From: Streptomyces sp. DH12
Lineage (GTDB): Bacteria; Actinomycetota; Actinomycetes; Streptomycetales; Streptomycetaceae
Direction of reading: 5' to 3'
NCBI RefSeq assembly: GCF_020873895.1
Contig: NZ_JAHWGT010000019.1
Location: 1 to 64,000, forward strand
DNA: 64,000 bases
The first letter of the stretch is position 1. Every line of letters begins with the position of its first letter. A program made the position numbers and the translations under genes. Shown in pieces: positions 1 through 9,282 of the stretch. The notes under the pieces were generated by a model. It made no database searches, had not been told where the DNA came from, and saw only the letters and a program-made list of their open reading frames with translations.

Positions 1-106
1 CCCCGGCGGGCCGCGGCGCGACCCCGTACGACCCGCACCCGCACCGCACCCGCACCGCACCCGCTCACCCCCCCCCCGCCACCACGGCCCCGCTCGTGAA
101 GGTCAC

Positions 107-1051
107 ATGCCGCACCTCTCCGCCGACGATCCCCCCGAAGCCCCGGCAACCTTCGACGCGGCGCTCCGGCAAGCCATCCGCCGGCGCGGCCTGCCGCTGC
201 AACGCGTGTGCGACCGGCTCGCCGAGCGCGGCATACGGATCAGCCCCGCCACGCTCAGCCACTGGCAGCGCGGGCGGAGCCTGCCGGAACGCCCGCAGTC
301 CCTGCGGGCGGTGCGGAAGCTGGAGGAGATCCTGGCCGTACCGCACGGCCATCTCGTCGGACTGCTGCAACCCCACCGGCCCCGGGGGAGGGCGCGCACC
401 AGGGGGCAGGACGTCGCCGTCTCGCGCCGCGTGTTCGCCCCCGGCTCCGAGGTGGAACGAGCCCTCGGCGACGCGTTCGCGCTCTTCAACCGGGACATCG
501 CCCCCGTCTCCGTCCACGAGGCGGTGCGGGTGGCCGAGGACCGCTGCGTCCGCCACCTGTCGGTGACGCAGGTGCTCCGCGCCGTCTGCGACGGCCCCGA
601 CCGGTTGACCCTGGTGCACCAGGTCGACGAGGGCGTGCCGCCGGACGTCGACATCACCGTCCACTGCGGCAGCCTCGGCGCGGTGCGGACGGAGGAGTCC
701 CTGCGGTGCGTCGTCGCGGACATCCTGCTGGGCCGCCCGCTGAGGCGGGGCGAGACCGCCGTCGTCCGCTACGAGGTGGACTTCCGGTCCGGCCCCGCCG
801 CCAGTTCCTTCTACGAACGCCGGGTGCGTACGAACCTGCGCGAGTACCTGCTCCACGTCTCCTTCGCCCCGGGGGCGGTTCCGGCGTCCTGCCACAAGTA
901 CTACCGGCGCCGCACCGACGCGCCGAGGGAGCAGGTCACCCGGCTCGTCGTCGACGCGTCGCGGACCGCCCACCTGTACCCCGCCAAGTGCACCCCCGGG
1001 GTCCACGGCCTGCACTGGGCGTGGCCGTCGGCTCAGGACGGCGCCGGCTGA
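107..1051 (+). CDS. XRE-type helix-turn-helix DNA-binding protein
   Basis: Probable transcriptional regulator of 314 aa, cytoplasmic. Residues about 15-75 look like a lambda-repressor-type helix-turn-helix, with ISPATLSHWQRGRSLPER as the recognition-helix region. The remaining 240 residues carry no motif I can name; they are mixed alpha/beta, rich in Arg and Val, and hold several Cys. The ATG has GAAGGT a few bases upstream. The gene stands alone between the window edge and the chitinase promoter region, so its target is not obvious. The HTH call is fairly sure; calling it a repressor or an activator would be a guess. Confidence 0.75.
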   Translation: MPHLSADDPPEAPATFDAALRQAIRRRGLPLQRVCDRLAERGIRISPATLSHWQRGRSLPERPQSLRAVRKLEEILAVPHGHLVGLLQPHRPRGRARTRGQDVAVSRRVFAPGSEVERALGDAFALFNRDIAPVSVHEAVRVAEDRCVRHLSVTQVLRAVCDGPDRLTLVHQVDEGVPPDVDITVHCGSLGAVRTEESLRCVVADILLGRPLRRGETAVVRYEVDFRSGPAASSFYERRVRTNLREYLLHVSFAPGAVPASCHKYYRRRTDAPREQVTRLVVDASRTAHLYPAKCTPGVHGLHWAWPSAQDGAG

Positions 1052-1277
1052 GCGGCATCCGGCCGCTCCTCCCCACGCGGCGCCGGCGTCCGGCGCCCGG
1101 GGCCCGGCGCGCTGGGTCCGGCCGCCCGCCGCCCGGCCGCCCCCTCGGGCCGGTGAGCGGCGGCGTGTCAGGTCAGGTGCGCGGCGGGGCCCCGGGCGCC
1201 TGCCCGGGTGGGTCGGCGGGGAGCGCCGCCGTCGCGACGGCGGCGGACAGCCGGCTCCCCGGGCCCCCGCCCCCGGA

Positions 1278-1321
1278 ATTGGTCCAGACCTATTGACCGG
1301 ATTGGTTCATACCAATAGCCT
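1278..1321 (+). promoter_or_regulatory. Chitinase promoter with paired direct repeats (DasR-type operator)
   Basis: Two 16-base elements, ATTGGTCCAGACCTAT (1278-1293) and ATTGGTTCATACCAAT (1301-1316), begin 23 bases apart. A sigma70-like promoter overlaps them: TTGACC at 1293-1298, a 17-base spacer, then TAGCCT at 1316-1321. Streptomyces chitinase genes are known to carry such 12-base direct repeats around the -35 box, and similar TGGTCTAGACCA sites bind the GntR regulator DasR. Both the first repeat and the second (itself nearly palindromic) fit that pattern. The rest of the gap 1052-1439 shows no gene, only a GC-rich leader of about 118 bases before the chitinase start. Confidence 0.75.
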
Positions 1322-1439
1322 CCATGGCGTGTGAGTGTCATGGCACGGCCAAGCAGGTCCCCGCATGCCTCGAACGACGGACGGCCGCACGCGCGGGCGC
1401 GCCGCCCGCCCCCCGCAACCGACACTCGAGGGAGACGCC

Positions 1440-2993
1440 TTGAGATCCCCCACCGTCAGAAGTCCGTGGACACGGGCCACGGCGCTGCTCGCCTGCCTGG
1501 TCCTCCCGCTCGCCGCCATGGTCGGCCTGGCCGCGCCGGCGCAAGCCGCCGACGCGCAGGCGACCTACCGCATGACCCAGGACTGGGGCGGCGGTTTCAC
1601 CGGGCAGTGGACCGTCAGGAACACCGGGACCACCGCCGTCAACGGCTGGACGGTCTCCTGGGACTTCCCCGCCGGCACCACCGTCACCTCCGCCTGGGAC
1701 GCCGCCGTCACCGGCTCCGGCACCCGCTGGACGGCGCGCAACACCTCCTACAACGGCACCCTCGCCCCCGGCGCCGCCGTCTCCTTCGGCTTCAACGGCA
1801 GCGGCGGCGGCGGCGCCACCGCCACCGGCTGCACGCTCAACGGCGCCCCCTGCGACGGCTCCGGCGCCCCGGACGACTCCCCGCCGTCCGCACCCGGCAC
1901 CCCCACCGCGGGAACCGTCACCGACACCGCGGTGAGCCTCACCTGGACGGCCGCCACCGACGACAAGGGCGTCAAGGACTACGACGTCTACCGCGGGGCC
2001 ACCAGGGTCGCCACGGTCGCCGCCACCGCGTACACCGACACCGGCCTCACGCCCGGCACCACGTACGCCTACAGCGTCCGCGCCCGCGACACCGCCGGCC
2101 AGGTCGGCCCCGCCGGCGGCACGAGGACCGTCACCACCACCGGCGGCACCGGCGGCAGCCGCTTCGTCCAGGCCGCCCCGTACCTCTACCTCGGCTGGGG
2201 CAACCCGCCCGACGCCACCGAGGTGATGAAGGCCACCGGCACCAAGTGGTTCACCATGGCGTTCATCCTCGCCCGGAACGGCTGCAACCCGGCCTGGGAC
2301 AGCCAGCGCCCCCTCACCGGCGGTATCGACGAGTCCACCATCAAGGCGATCCGCGCGGCCGGCGGCGACATCGTCCCGTCCATCGGCGGCTGGAGCGGCA
2401 ACAAGCTCGGCCCCAACTGCTCCACCCCCGAGGCCCTGGCCGGCGCCTACCAGAAGGTGATCGACGCCTACGGCCTGAAGGCGATCGACGTCGACATCGA
2501 GAACACCGACGAGTTCGAGAATGCCGCGGTCCAGGACCGCATCCTCACCGCGCTGAGGATCGTCAAGCGGAACAACCCCGGCCTGCGGACGATCCTCACC
2601 TTCCCCACCCTGGTCAGCGGCCCCAACTCCTGGGGCGACCGCCTCATCGAGCGGGCCCACGCCCTCGACGCGGACATCGACAACTTCACCATCATGCCGT
2701 TCAACTTCGGCGGCGGCGCCGACATGTACGGCAGCACCGTCAAGGCCACCGAGGGCCTGAAGAACAAGCTCACGTCCGTCTTCGGCTGGACCGACGCGCA
2801 GGCGTACGCACACATCGGCATCTCCGGCATGAACGGCAGCAGCGACACCGGTGAGATCACCACGCCGCTGATCTGGACCCGGATCCGGGACTGGGCGAAC
2901 GCCCACGACATCGGCCGCCTGGCCTTCTGGTCGGTCAACCGGGACCGCCCGAACTGGGAGTTCACCGCCATCACCGCCGGCTTCACCGGCTGA
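1440..2993 (+). CDS. Secreted GH18 chitinase with CBM2 and fibronectin type III domains
   Basis: Hydrolyses beta-1,4 GlcNAc links in chitin outside the cell. The TTG start at 1440 is chosen because GGGAG lies just upstream and it opens directly into a signal peptide ending near APAQA|AD. Domains in order: carbohydrate-binding module 2 (about 38-140; Trp-rich, with a Cys pair), fibronectin type III (about 147-232), and a GH18 barrel (about 240-517). The barrel shows the SIGGW strand and the catalytic DVDIE (GH18 DxDxE; the final Glu is the acid). 517 aa, complete. The promoter repeats upstream indicate chitin/GlcNAc control, and a strong hairpin follows the stop. High confidence in family and export; exo or endo mode is not decided by sequence. 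Confidence 0.95.
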   Translation: MRSPTVRSPWTRATALLACLVLPLAAMVGLAAPAQAADAQATYRMTQDWGGGFTGQWTVRNTGTTAVNGWTVSWDFPAGTTVTSAWDAAVTGSGTRWTARNTSYNGTLAPGAAVSFGFNGSGGGGATATGCTLNGAPCDGSGAPDDSPPSAPGTPTAGTVTDTAVSLTWTAATDDKGVKDYDVYRGATRVATVAATAYTDTGLTPGTTYAYSVRARDTAGQVGPAGGTRTVTTTGGTGGSRFVQAAPYLYLGWGNPPDATEVMKATGTKWFTMAFILARNGCNPAWDSQRPLTGGIDESTIKAIRAAGGDIVPSIGGWSGNKLGPNCSTPEALAGAYQKVIDAYGLKAIDVDIENTDEFENAAVQDRILTALRIVKRNNPGLRTILTFPTLVSGPNSWGDRLIERAHALDADIDNFTIMPFNFGGGADMYGSTVKATEGLKNKLTSVFGWTDAQAYAHIGISGMNGSSDTGEITTPLIWTRIRDWANAHDIGRLAFWSVNRDRPNWEFTAITAGFTG

Positions 2994-3018
2994 CGGGCGG
3001 ACACACCACCCCCCACGC

Positions 3019-3046
3019 GGCACCCCCGGCCCACGCCGGGGGTGCC
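3019..3046. terminator. Bidirectional hairpin terminator
   Basis: A perfect 12-base-pair stem, GGCACCCCCGGC with GCCGGGGGTGCC, around a 4-base loop, 25 bases after the chitinase stop. It also sits beyond the end of the convergent VanW-family gene, so it can serve both. There is no T-tract, as is usual in Streptomyces. Confidence 0.75.
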
Positions 3047-3112
3047 GCTCCCGTCGTCGCTCCCGTCCCCGTCCCCGGGGCGGCGTCGCGGGCCGGTGCC
3101 GCCGGCCCCGCG

Positions 3113-4870
3113 TCAGCGGCCCCGGGGCGCCGGGGGCGTGGTGCTCGGTGCCGGCCGGTCCTCCGCCGGCCGGCAGACGACCTCGTCCCGCGGGGTGTAA
3201 CGCGTGTGGAACGGCTCGCGCCCGACCTCCCGGCCACCCCGGTGGAACACCCGGTCCACGGTCACGTCGAAGCCCTCCAGCGGGGTCTGCGGCACGCACG
3301 CCTCACCGGTGCCGACCTTCTTCGCCGGCTGCTGCACACGGGTGCGCGGCCCCTTCACCGCCGTCACCTCGTCGTACTTCCTCGTCCCGAGGAAGGTGAC
3401 GGTCACGGAGGTGTCCGTGGCCTGGGCGCGGATGGCCATCGCGTGCCCGGAGTCGTTGCGGAACCGGAGGTCGAGGTGGCCCCACGCGACCGTCGCCTCG
3501 CGGCCCTCCGGGTAGCGCTCGATGTAGAACGAGTGCGCGCCGTACTCGACGGGGTCCAGCCCGGCGAAGAACACCGCGTTGAAGACGGTGGTGGCCACCG
3601 TGGAGACGCCGCCCCCGGCCGCCTTGGTGTACTTGCCGTCGAGGATGATGACGCCCTCCGTGAAGCCGTTGGCCTCGGTGCGCTCGCCGACGGTCCGGTT
3701 GAGGCTCCACGTCTCGCCCGGCAGCACCACCGAGCCGTCGATGAGTTCCACGGCCCGGCCGATGTTCTTCGTGCGGTACGCCGCCCGTTCGAAGCCCACG
3801 GTGAAGGAGGACATCTCCTCCTTCAGGCCCAGGCGGGAGGCGTTCTCGCGGGTCACCGCCGGCTGCGTGACCTGCGCCGGCAGCTCCCCGGTACGGGCCT
3901 CGGCGCCCGACCGGGACAGCAGGGGCAGGACCGCCCCGCTCAGCGCCCCGGGCGTCACCCGCCGGCCGACCTTGGCGTCTGCGGCCACGACGACCCGCTC
4001 GCCCTCCAGCCGCAGGACGGCGTTCTCGGCGGGGCCGGTGACGGCGGAGAGCGGGCGGGCCACCTCCGGGGCGGCCAGCAGCCCCTTGCCGTCGAGCCGG
4101 GGGACCAGCCGGCCGGCGGGGTCCGGCCGCATCTCCAGGTGCGCCCCGACGACGGTCGGGCTGATCGTGACGCGCTCACCGCCCAGGGTCAGCGTGACCG
4201 GCCCCGACATGGCCGGGCGGGCGAACTCGCGCATCCCGCGCCGGGTCTCCTCCGCGGTCACCTTCGGGTCGGTCCGCCGGCTCGGCAGCACCGTCGCCGG
4301 TCCGGCCTTCTCCGCGGGGAACGCGTCCCGCAGCGGGGCGAGCGCGGCGTCGACGTCCAGGGCGTACCCGGTACGGGCGGGGACCTCCCGGGCCTTCCCG
4401 TCGGCGAAGACCACCGCGCCGTCGCGCACCGTCCGGTCCAGCGAGCCGGCCAGGGCGGTCAGGGCCCCGCGGGCCTCGTCCTCGTCGACCCGCACCACCG
4501 GGTCGACCTGCCGGCCCGTGCGGAAGAGCCCGCCGATCACCGCGACCGGATCGGCGCCGGAGCGCGCGACCCGGTCGACGGAGCGGGGCACGTCGAAGGA
4601 GAGGCCGGCCCGGCGCGGGTCCACCACGGCGTCGCGGTCGCCGACCCGCACGTCCAGGGGGCGTGCGGCGGGTGCCGCGAGGTGGGCCTCCACCTTGCGG
4701 ACGGCCTCCGCCCGGGTGAGCCCCCCGACCTCCACCCCGCCGATCGTGGTCCCGGCGTCGATCTCGCCGCCGGTGAGGAGCAGGCCGGCGGCGTACAGAC
4801 CGCCGAGGCCCACGGCGAGCGCACCGCCGGTCCAGGCGGCGGGCCGTACGGGGTGTATCGGGCGGCGCAT
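3113..4870 (-). CDS. VanW family protein with putative peptidoglycan-binding repeats
   Basis: Membrane-anchored cell-wall protein of 585 aa. One N-terminal transmembrane segment (about 8-32) is followed by long extracytoplasmic repeats of the YoaR/PG_binding_4 type (about 50-350). A VanW domain follows (about 380-510) with the family's typical stretches: PGETWSLNRTVGERT, GGGVSTVATTVFNA and HSFYIERYPEGREATV. VanW is named from vancomycin-resistance clusters, but its biochemical role is still unclear; wall attachment or remodelling is the usual inference. The ATG at 4870 follows AGGGAGACCC at good spacing, so I reject the 38-residue longer frame. The C-terminus is Pro-rich. Transcribed alone, convergent with the chitinase. 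Confidence 0.85.
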   Translation of the reverse strand: MRRPIHPVRPAAWTGGALAVGLGGLYAAGLLLTGGEIDAGTTIGGVEVGGLTRAEAVRKVEAHLAAPAARPLDVRVGDRDAVVDPRRAGLSFDVPRSVDRVARSGADPVAVIGGLFRTGRQVDPVVRVDEDEARGALTALAGSLDRTVRDGAVVFADGKAREVPARTGYALDVDAALAPLRDAFPAEKAGPATVLPSRRTDPKVTAEETRRGMREFARPAMSGPVTLTLGGERVTISPTVVGAHLEMRPDPAGRLVPRLDGKGLLAAPEVARPLSAVTGPAENAVLRLEGERVVVAADAKVGRRVTPGALSGAVLPLLSRSGAEARTGELPAQVTQPAVTRENASRLGLKEEMSSFTVGFERAAYRTKNIGRAVELIDGSVVLPGETWSLNRTVGERTEANGFTEGVIILDGKYTKAAGGGVSTVATTVFNAVFFAGLDPVEYGAHSFYIERYPEGREATVAWGHLDLRFRNDSGHAMAIRAQATDTSVTVTFLGTRKYDEVTAVKGPRTRVQQPAKKVGTGEACVPQTPLEGFDVTVDRVFHRGGREVGREPFHTRYTPRDEVVCRPAEDRPAPSTTPPAPRGR

Positions 4871-5320
4871 GGGTCTCCCTGGGGATCGGTGGCGGCGCGT
4901 GTGCGGTGACGGCGGGGGAGGGGAGTGGAGAGGGGGCGAGGGGGAGGGATGGTGACGGCTGGCTCCGTCAGGCAAGTCGCCCAAAGTAACAACAACCGGT
5001 CCCGCGCGGTATGCCCTGGATCACGCCGTTCCGGCTGGAAATCGCCTCCCGCGCCCGTCGTCTGCGCCTGCTCCTGGCCCCCGCCTCGCCCCTCGCCCCC
5101 TTGCGCCACCCCGTTGTCCGCCCGGTCCGTAGCGGCGTAAGCGCCCGCTCCGTACACACCGCGCCCCGTGCGCCCGGGGCGGGGCGCCGTCCGCACCCGG
5201 ACCCCGCCCGACCTCCCGCCCGGCCGCCGGTACGGGGGGGGCGGCACCCCCGGGACGGGTGGGCACCGGCGGCCCCGGTAGGGTCCGCCCGGACGGGGAG
5301 CGACGACGGCGGGAGGACCC
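4871..5320. other. Intergenic region, divergent promoters expected
   Basis: A 450-base gap between two divergently transcribed genes (VanW-family leftward, hydrolase rightward). The part near 4975-5000 is locally A-rich (AAAGTAACAACAACC), which stands out from the rest, but I cannot assign a convincing -35/-10 pair. No gene, RNA or repeat is seen. Confidence 0.4.
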
Positions 5321-6043
5321 ATGGCGGACGGCGCGCCGACCGGTGACGGCGGCGAAGGGCGGCTCGTGGTCCGGCGCGCGCCGAGGGACGCGGCCGCGGC
5401 GGTGCTGTTCCTGCACGGCGGGCGGGCCGACGCGCTCGACGCGCCGCGCCCGCTCGACCCGCCCGCCCTGCGCCTGCGCCCCTTCGCCTCGGCCGTCCTG
5501 CGCGCCACGCGCGGGGACGCCGTGGCCGTCGCCGGCGTGCGCTACCGCCACCGCGGCTGGAACGGCTCCCGCGAGGACGCCCTGCACGACGCCCGCCGCG
5601 CCCTGGCCGAGCTGCACCGGCACGCCGGCCCGGTACCCGTCGTGCTCGTCGGGCACTCCATGGGGGGCCGGGCCGCGCTGCGCCTGGCGGGCGACCGGCA
5701 CGTGCGGGGCGTCGTCGCCCTCGCCCCCTGGTGCCCGCCCGGCGAACCGGTGGCCCACCTGCGCGGACGGCACGTCGTCGTCCTCCACGACGAACGGGAC
5801 CGCGTCACCGCCGCCCGCGGCTCCTGGGAGCTGGTGCGCCGGTCACGGGAGGCCGGCGCCCACGCGGTCGGCGTCTCGATGCCCCGTGGCGGGCACGCCA
5901 TGCTGGGCGACGCCGCCGCCTGGCACCGCCTCACCACCGCGGCGGCGCTCGCCATGCTCGGCCTGGGCCCCGACCCCGACGGCCTCCTGCGCCCGGACCC
6001 CGCCGGGGAGGTACCCGTCCCGGCCGGCCGGCTCCCGCGCTGA
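5321..6043 (+). CDS. Alpha/beta hydrolase (dienelactone hydrolase/serine aminopeptidase-like)
   Basis: Small cytoplasmic alpha/beta-hydrolase of 240 aa. The oxyanion region LFLHGG lies near residue 30 and the nucleophile elbow is GHSMGG near 110. The acid is probably the Asp of HDERD near 162, and the catalytic His is in PRGGHAML near 192, so the triad looks complete. Substrate unknown; an ester or small-peptide hydrolase is likely. The ATG at 5321 follows GGGAGGACCC. It is a single-gene unit, closed by a very strong hairpin right after the stop. No lid domain and no signal peptide are visible. Confidence 0.85.
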   Translation: MADGAPTGDGGEGRLVVRRAPRDAAAAVLFLHGGRADALDAPRPLDPPALRLRPFASAVLRATRGDAVAVAGVRYRHRGWNGSREDALHDARRALAELHRHAGPVPVVLVGHSMGGRAALRLAGDRHVRGVVALAPWCPPGEPVAHLRGRHVVVLHDERDRVTAARGSWELVRRSREAGAHAVGVSMPRGGHAMLGDAAAWHRLTTAAALAMLGLGPDPDGLLRPDPAGEVPVPAGRLPR

Positions 6044-6051
6044 GCACGCCG

Positions 6052-6100
6052 CACACGGCCCGGCCCGGTCCGCTTCGGGCGGGCCGGGCCGGGCCGTGTG
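6052..6100. terminator. Strong hairpin terminator
   Basis: Inverted repeat with arms of about 22 bases (6052-6073 and 6079-6100), one mismatch, and a 5-base loop, starting 8 bases after the hydrolase stop. It also lies just beyond the end of the convergent small-protein gene, so it is probably bidirectional. Confidence 0.8.
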
Positions 6101-6110
6101 TGTGCGTGCG

Positions 6111-6302
6111 TCACGCCGAGGGGCCCACGTCCAGGTCCTCCGGAGCGCCCTCGGTCGGGGCGCCGGCCTCCCGTGCCGCGCTTGCGTCCCGCTCCCGGGC
6201 GGGCTCCCCGAGCCGCTCCTCCTCCGGGGTGACGCCCTCCTCACCGGGGACCCGCTCCCGGGGCGCCGCCTTCTCGTCCCGCGACTTCTCAGGCTGGTTC
6301 AC
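6111..6302 (-). CDS. Small acidic hydrophilic protein, function unknown
   Basis: 63-residue protein very rich in Glu, Arg, Ala and Pro, with no hydrophobic core, so probably intrinsically disordered. The GTG start at 6302 is chosen because AGAGGAG precedes it at ideal spacing; a longer frame to 6347 lacks this. It is the last gene of a leftward operon (shortened SRPBCC protein, then alcohol dehydrogenase), 41 bases after the dehydrogenase stop. I do not recognise the family. Such small polar proteins are common next to stress genes in Streptomyces, but a stress role here is only inferred. Confidence 0.55.
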   Translation of the reverse strand: MNQPEKSRDEKAAPRERVPGEEGVTPEEERLGEPARERDASAAREAGAPTEGAPEDLDVGPSA

Positions 6303-6343
6303 GACGGACTCCTCTGGTCGTACGGGCGCCTTCCGACGGCGCC

Positions 6344-7513
6344 TCACGGGCGGATGACGGCGCGGACGCAGCCGTCGGTCTTCTTCTTGAACAGGTCGTA
6401 CGCCGTCGGCGCCTCATCGAGCGACACGGTGTGCGTGGCCAGGTGCGCCGTCTCCAGCTCCCCGGCGGCCAAGCGGTCCAGCAGCATCGGGATGTACCGC
6501 TGGCCGTGCATCTGCGCGCCCCGCACGGTGAGCCCCTTGTTGACGACCGCGCCGAGCGGGAACTTGTCGACCGCGCCCGCGAACACGCCGAGGACGAAAA
6601 CGGTCCCCGCCTTCCGGCAGGCGTGGATCGCCTCCCGGACGGCGGTGGGCCGGTCGGTCTGGAGCCGCAGCTGCTGCTTCGCCTGGTCGTACACGTGCAT
6701 CGGCCCGGTGCTGTGGGCCTCCATGCCGACCGCCTCGATGCACACGTCCGGGCCGCGGCCGCCGGTGCGCTCGCGCAGCTCCGCGGCGACGTCGGTGGAG
6801 GAGTAGTCGATCGTCTCCGCGCCGACGTACCGCTCCGCCATGGCCAGCCGCTCGGGGAAGCGGTCGATGGAGATGACGCGTTCGGCGCCCAGCAGGGCCG
6901 CCGCCTTGGCCGCCATCTGCCCGACGGCGCCGCACCCCCACACCGCCACCACGTCACCCGGCTTCACCCCGCCGAGGTGGGCGCCCATCCACCCGGTGGG
7001 CACGGAGTCCGACACGAACAGGGCGCTCACGTCGTCGACGGCGTCGGGTACGGGGAAGGCCCCGTAGTCGGCGAACGGGACGCGCACGTACTCGGCGTGG
7101 CTGCCGCGCAGGCCGCCCATGGCGTGCGAGTAGCCGAAGATGCCGGCCGACTCGTAGCCGAACATGGCCTGTCCGATCCCGGGGTTGGTGTTGGTGTTGT
7201 CGCACAGCGACCACAGGTCGTTGGCGCAGTACCAGCACCGGCCGCAGCCGACGAACGAGCAGACGACGACCCGGTCGCCCACCTTGTGGCGCCGCACCCC
7301 GGGCCCCGTCTCCACGACCTCGCCGACGAACTCGTGGCCGATGACGTCGCCGGCCCGCATCGCCGGGATGTACCCGCCGATGAGGTGCAGGTCCGACCCG
7401 CACGTCGTCCCTGCGACGAGCCGGACGATCATGTCCTGGTCGTTGCGCAGCTCCGGGTCCGGGACCTGCTCCACCGACAGCTTGTTCACGCCTTCCCAGC
7501 ACAGCGCCTTCAC
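6344..7513 (-). CDS. Zinc-dependent alcohol dehydrogenase, formaldehyde dehydrogenase-like
   Basis: Medium-chain NAD(P)-dependent dehydrogenase of 389 aa, complete. Catalytic zinc ligands: Cys in TTCGSDLH (about 38) and His-Glu in GHEF (about 60). The structural zinc loop has four Cys, CGRCWYCANDLWSLC (about 90-105). A Rossmann dinucleotide motif, WGCGAVGQMAAK, lies near 190. The long insertion after the structural zinc and the C-terminal half resemble glutathione-independent formaldehyde dehydrogenases and threonine-dehydrogenase-like members, so an aldehyde or alcohol is the likely substrate. The GTG start overlaps the stop of the upstream SRPBCC-like gene (GTGA), showing translational coupling. 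Confidence 0.9.
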   Translation of the reverse strand: MKALCWEGVNKLSVEQVPDPELRNDQDMIVRLVAGTTCGSDLHLIGGYIPAMRAGDVIGHEFVGEVVETGPGVRRHKVGDRVVVCSFVGCGRCWYCANDLWSLCDNTNTNPGIGQAMFGYESAGIFGYSHAMGGLRGSHAEYVRVPFADYGAFPVPDAVDDVSALFVSDSVPTGWMGAHLGGVKPGDVVAVWGCGAVGQMAAKAAALLGAERVISIDRFPERLAMAERYVGAETIDYSSTDVAAELRERTGGRGPDVCIEAVGMEAHSTGPMHVYDQAKQQLRLQTDRPTAVREAIHACRKAGTVFVLGVFAGAVDKFPLGAVVNKGLTVRGAQMHGQRYIPMLLDRLAAGELETAHLATHTVSLDEAPTAYDLFKKKTDGCVRAVIRP

Positions 7514-7983
7514 AGCACTCCCTCCCCGCCCGACCTGCGCGTCACCAGCCCGACGAGGCGTCCGCCCGGGGTGTCCCGCGTGGTGGGCGGCGCGTCGGGC
7601 TCCAGCACCTCACCCGCCTCCAGCAGCGCCTTCGCGTCGCGCAGCGCCCGGCGCACGTCCTGGCGCGGGTCGTCGCCGGCGAGCCTCGCCAGGGGCGACG
7701 CGGCCGCGGGCGGCGTGCCCCCGCGCGGTCGTGCGGCCAGCTCCGTGCCCCGCCCGCCGGGGGCCGGGCGGGTACGTACCTCGATCCGGTCCGCGTACCG
7801 CCGCAGGGGCTCGGGCGGGTCGTCCGGGTCGATCTCGTCGGGCGGCCGGTTGACGGTGACCGTCAGCCACCGGTCACCTCCTTCCGGCCGCTCCGCCGAC
7901 CGGGCGGTCGCCCGGCGCCACAGCGCCACCGTGCCGGCGGTGACGGCCGTGGCGGCGAGGAGCCGGTGCCTGGTACTGCTCAT
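7510..7983 (-). CDS. SRPBCC-like protein, shortened domain
   Basis: 157 aa. The start ATG at 7983 follows GGAGGCAACGC. After a short N-terminal hydrophobic stretch (LLAATAVTAGTVALW), residues about 38-48 read WLTVTVNRPPDE, the first strand of SRPBCC/START-like polyketide-cyclase domains. Residues about 70-120 (APGGRGTEL, then DDPRQDVRRALRDAKALLEAGE) match the last strands and C-terminal helix of that fold. The middle of the domain, normally 60-80 residues, is missing, so the lipid-binding cavity may not form. First gene of the operon with the dehydrogenase, overlapping it by 3 bases. Function unknown. Confidence 0.6.
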   Translation of the reverse strand: MSSTRHRLLAATAVTAGTVALWRRATARSAERPEGGDRWLTVTVNRPPDEIDPDDPPEPLRRYADRIEVRTRPAPGGRGTELAARPRGGTPPAAASPLARLAGDDPRQDVRRALRDAKALLEAGEVLEPDAPPTTRDTPGGRLVGLVTRRSGGEGVL

Positions 7984-8243
7984 GCGTTGCCTCCAGGGCG
8001 GTAGCCGGGGGACGCGCGGGCCGCGGCCGGAACGCCGGCGGGGCCGCGGCCGCGTCGGGCGCGCGTCGTCTCGCCGCGTCGGGTACCCCCGTTCGCCGGT
8101 GCGCAACGAGCGCCGGGCACCGGGACGGCGTACGGCCGCCGCGCGGACACGGGCGCGGGCGGGCCCGCCGGCACCGGGACGGCGCGCCGACGCCCGCCGA
8201 TACCATGCGGAGATTCGATCGGGCGGTACGACGGGGGCGGGAC

Positions 8244-9203
8244 ATGAGCGCGAGCGGCTACGGCGGGGCCGGCCACCAGGGCCCACCGAACGGCGACGGG
8301 CCGTACGGGGGGTGGCCCGGCAATCCACCGGCACCACCGGTCCCGCCCGTCCCACCGCAGGGCCACGGCCACCCGTACCCGCCCCCCTACCCGCGGCCGT
8401 ACGCGCCGGTCCCGCCGCACGGGCACCCCCACCCGCCGCTCCCTCCGGCGCGGTCCAGCCGGGCCGGGCGGCTCGCGCGGCTCGTCTACAACCCGCTGTA
8501 CGCCGCGCAGCGGGCCTTCCGCCCCTCCCGCCCGGGCATCGTCGAGGACCGAACGGTCCGCAGGCTCCAGCTGTGGCGGTCCCTCCTCGGCGCCACCGCC
8601 TGGCTGGCCCTGACGCTCACCTACTCCGCCGTGACCAGCGCGCAGGACGCGGGCAAGGTCGCCGGGGACCGCCTGGACCAGAGCTGGACCAGCGCCCTCG
8701 TCCTGGCCTGCACCTTCCCCGTCGTGGTCGCCGCGTTCGTGTTCGCCGCCCGGGGCGGTGCGCGCCGCGTCTACCTGCGGCGCGCCCTGCGCCCGCTCGG
8801 CGCGATCCTCGCCCTGATGGCCTCCATGGCCACGTTCCCCCTCGCCATGGCCCCCGAGACCCAGGGCATCCGGGACGCCGTCGGCCTGCCGGGCAAGATC
8901 GTCATGGGCGTGCTCTGCCTGTGGTCGCTGGGCTTCGCCGTGTACGGCATCGGGCTGTCCCTCGTCCACGTCTTCCGCACCGCCGACGTCCACGAACTCC
9001 TCGCGCCGGTCCTCGCCACCACGCTCGTGTGGGAGATGGCCGTCCTCGACCTGGCGACCGGCGCCTACAGCCGGATCCCGCCGGGCGTCAGGCTGGTGTT
9101 CGTCCTGGGCGCCCCGGTCACGGTGACGGCCCTGTCCTGCTGGGAGGTGTACCGGCTGCGCCACCACCACGGCATGTCCGTACGCCGGGCCCTGCGCCCC
9201 TGA
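8244..9203 (+). CDS. Proline-rich multi-pass membrane protein, unknown function
   Basis: 319 aa. The N-terminal 85 residues are disordered and dominated by Gly, Pro, His and Tyr. After a basic stretch come five or six transmembrane segments (about 115-135, 155-175, 190-212, 224-248, 255-275 and 285-303). The ATG at 8244 (GGGGGCGGGAC upstream) is preferred over an earlier in-frame ATG at 8205. No enzymatic motif is seen. It lies upstream of the APC permease on the same strand, with an 80-base gap, but a functional link is not evident. Confidence 0.65.
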   Translation: MSASGYGGAGHQGPPNGDGPYGGWPGNPPAPPVPPVPPQGHGHPYPPPYPRPYAPVPPHGHPHPPLPPARSSRAGRLARLVYNPLYAAQRAFRPSRPGIVEDRTVRRLQLWRSLLGATAWLALTLTYSAVTSAQDAGKVAGDRLDQSWTSALVLACTFPVVVAAFVFAARGGARRVYLRRALRPLGAILALMASMATFPLAMAPETQGIRDAVGLPGKIVMGVLCLWSLGFAVYGIGLSLVHVFRTADVHELLAPVLATTLVWEMAVLDLATGAYSRIPPGVRLVFVLGAPVTVTALSCWEVYRLRHHHGMSVRRALRP

Positions 9204-9282
9204 CCGGGGCCGGGATCGGGGCCGGTCGAGACGGCGGTCCGTGACCCGCGTGGCGGGAGTGGCTCCGGGGAACACGGCACCC

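Noticed and set aside
1338-3299. Long leftward reading frame across the chitinase gene
   Set aside because: It is antisense to a complete GH18 enzyme and composed of Gly/Ala/Arg/Val runs without domains; a typical high-GC shadow.
6431-9244. 937-codon rightward reading frame
   Set aside because: It runs antisense to the alcohol dehydrogenase and SRPBCC-like genes and then through another frame of the membrane protein; no domain is visible.
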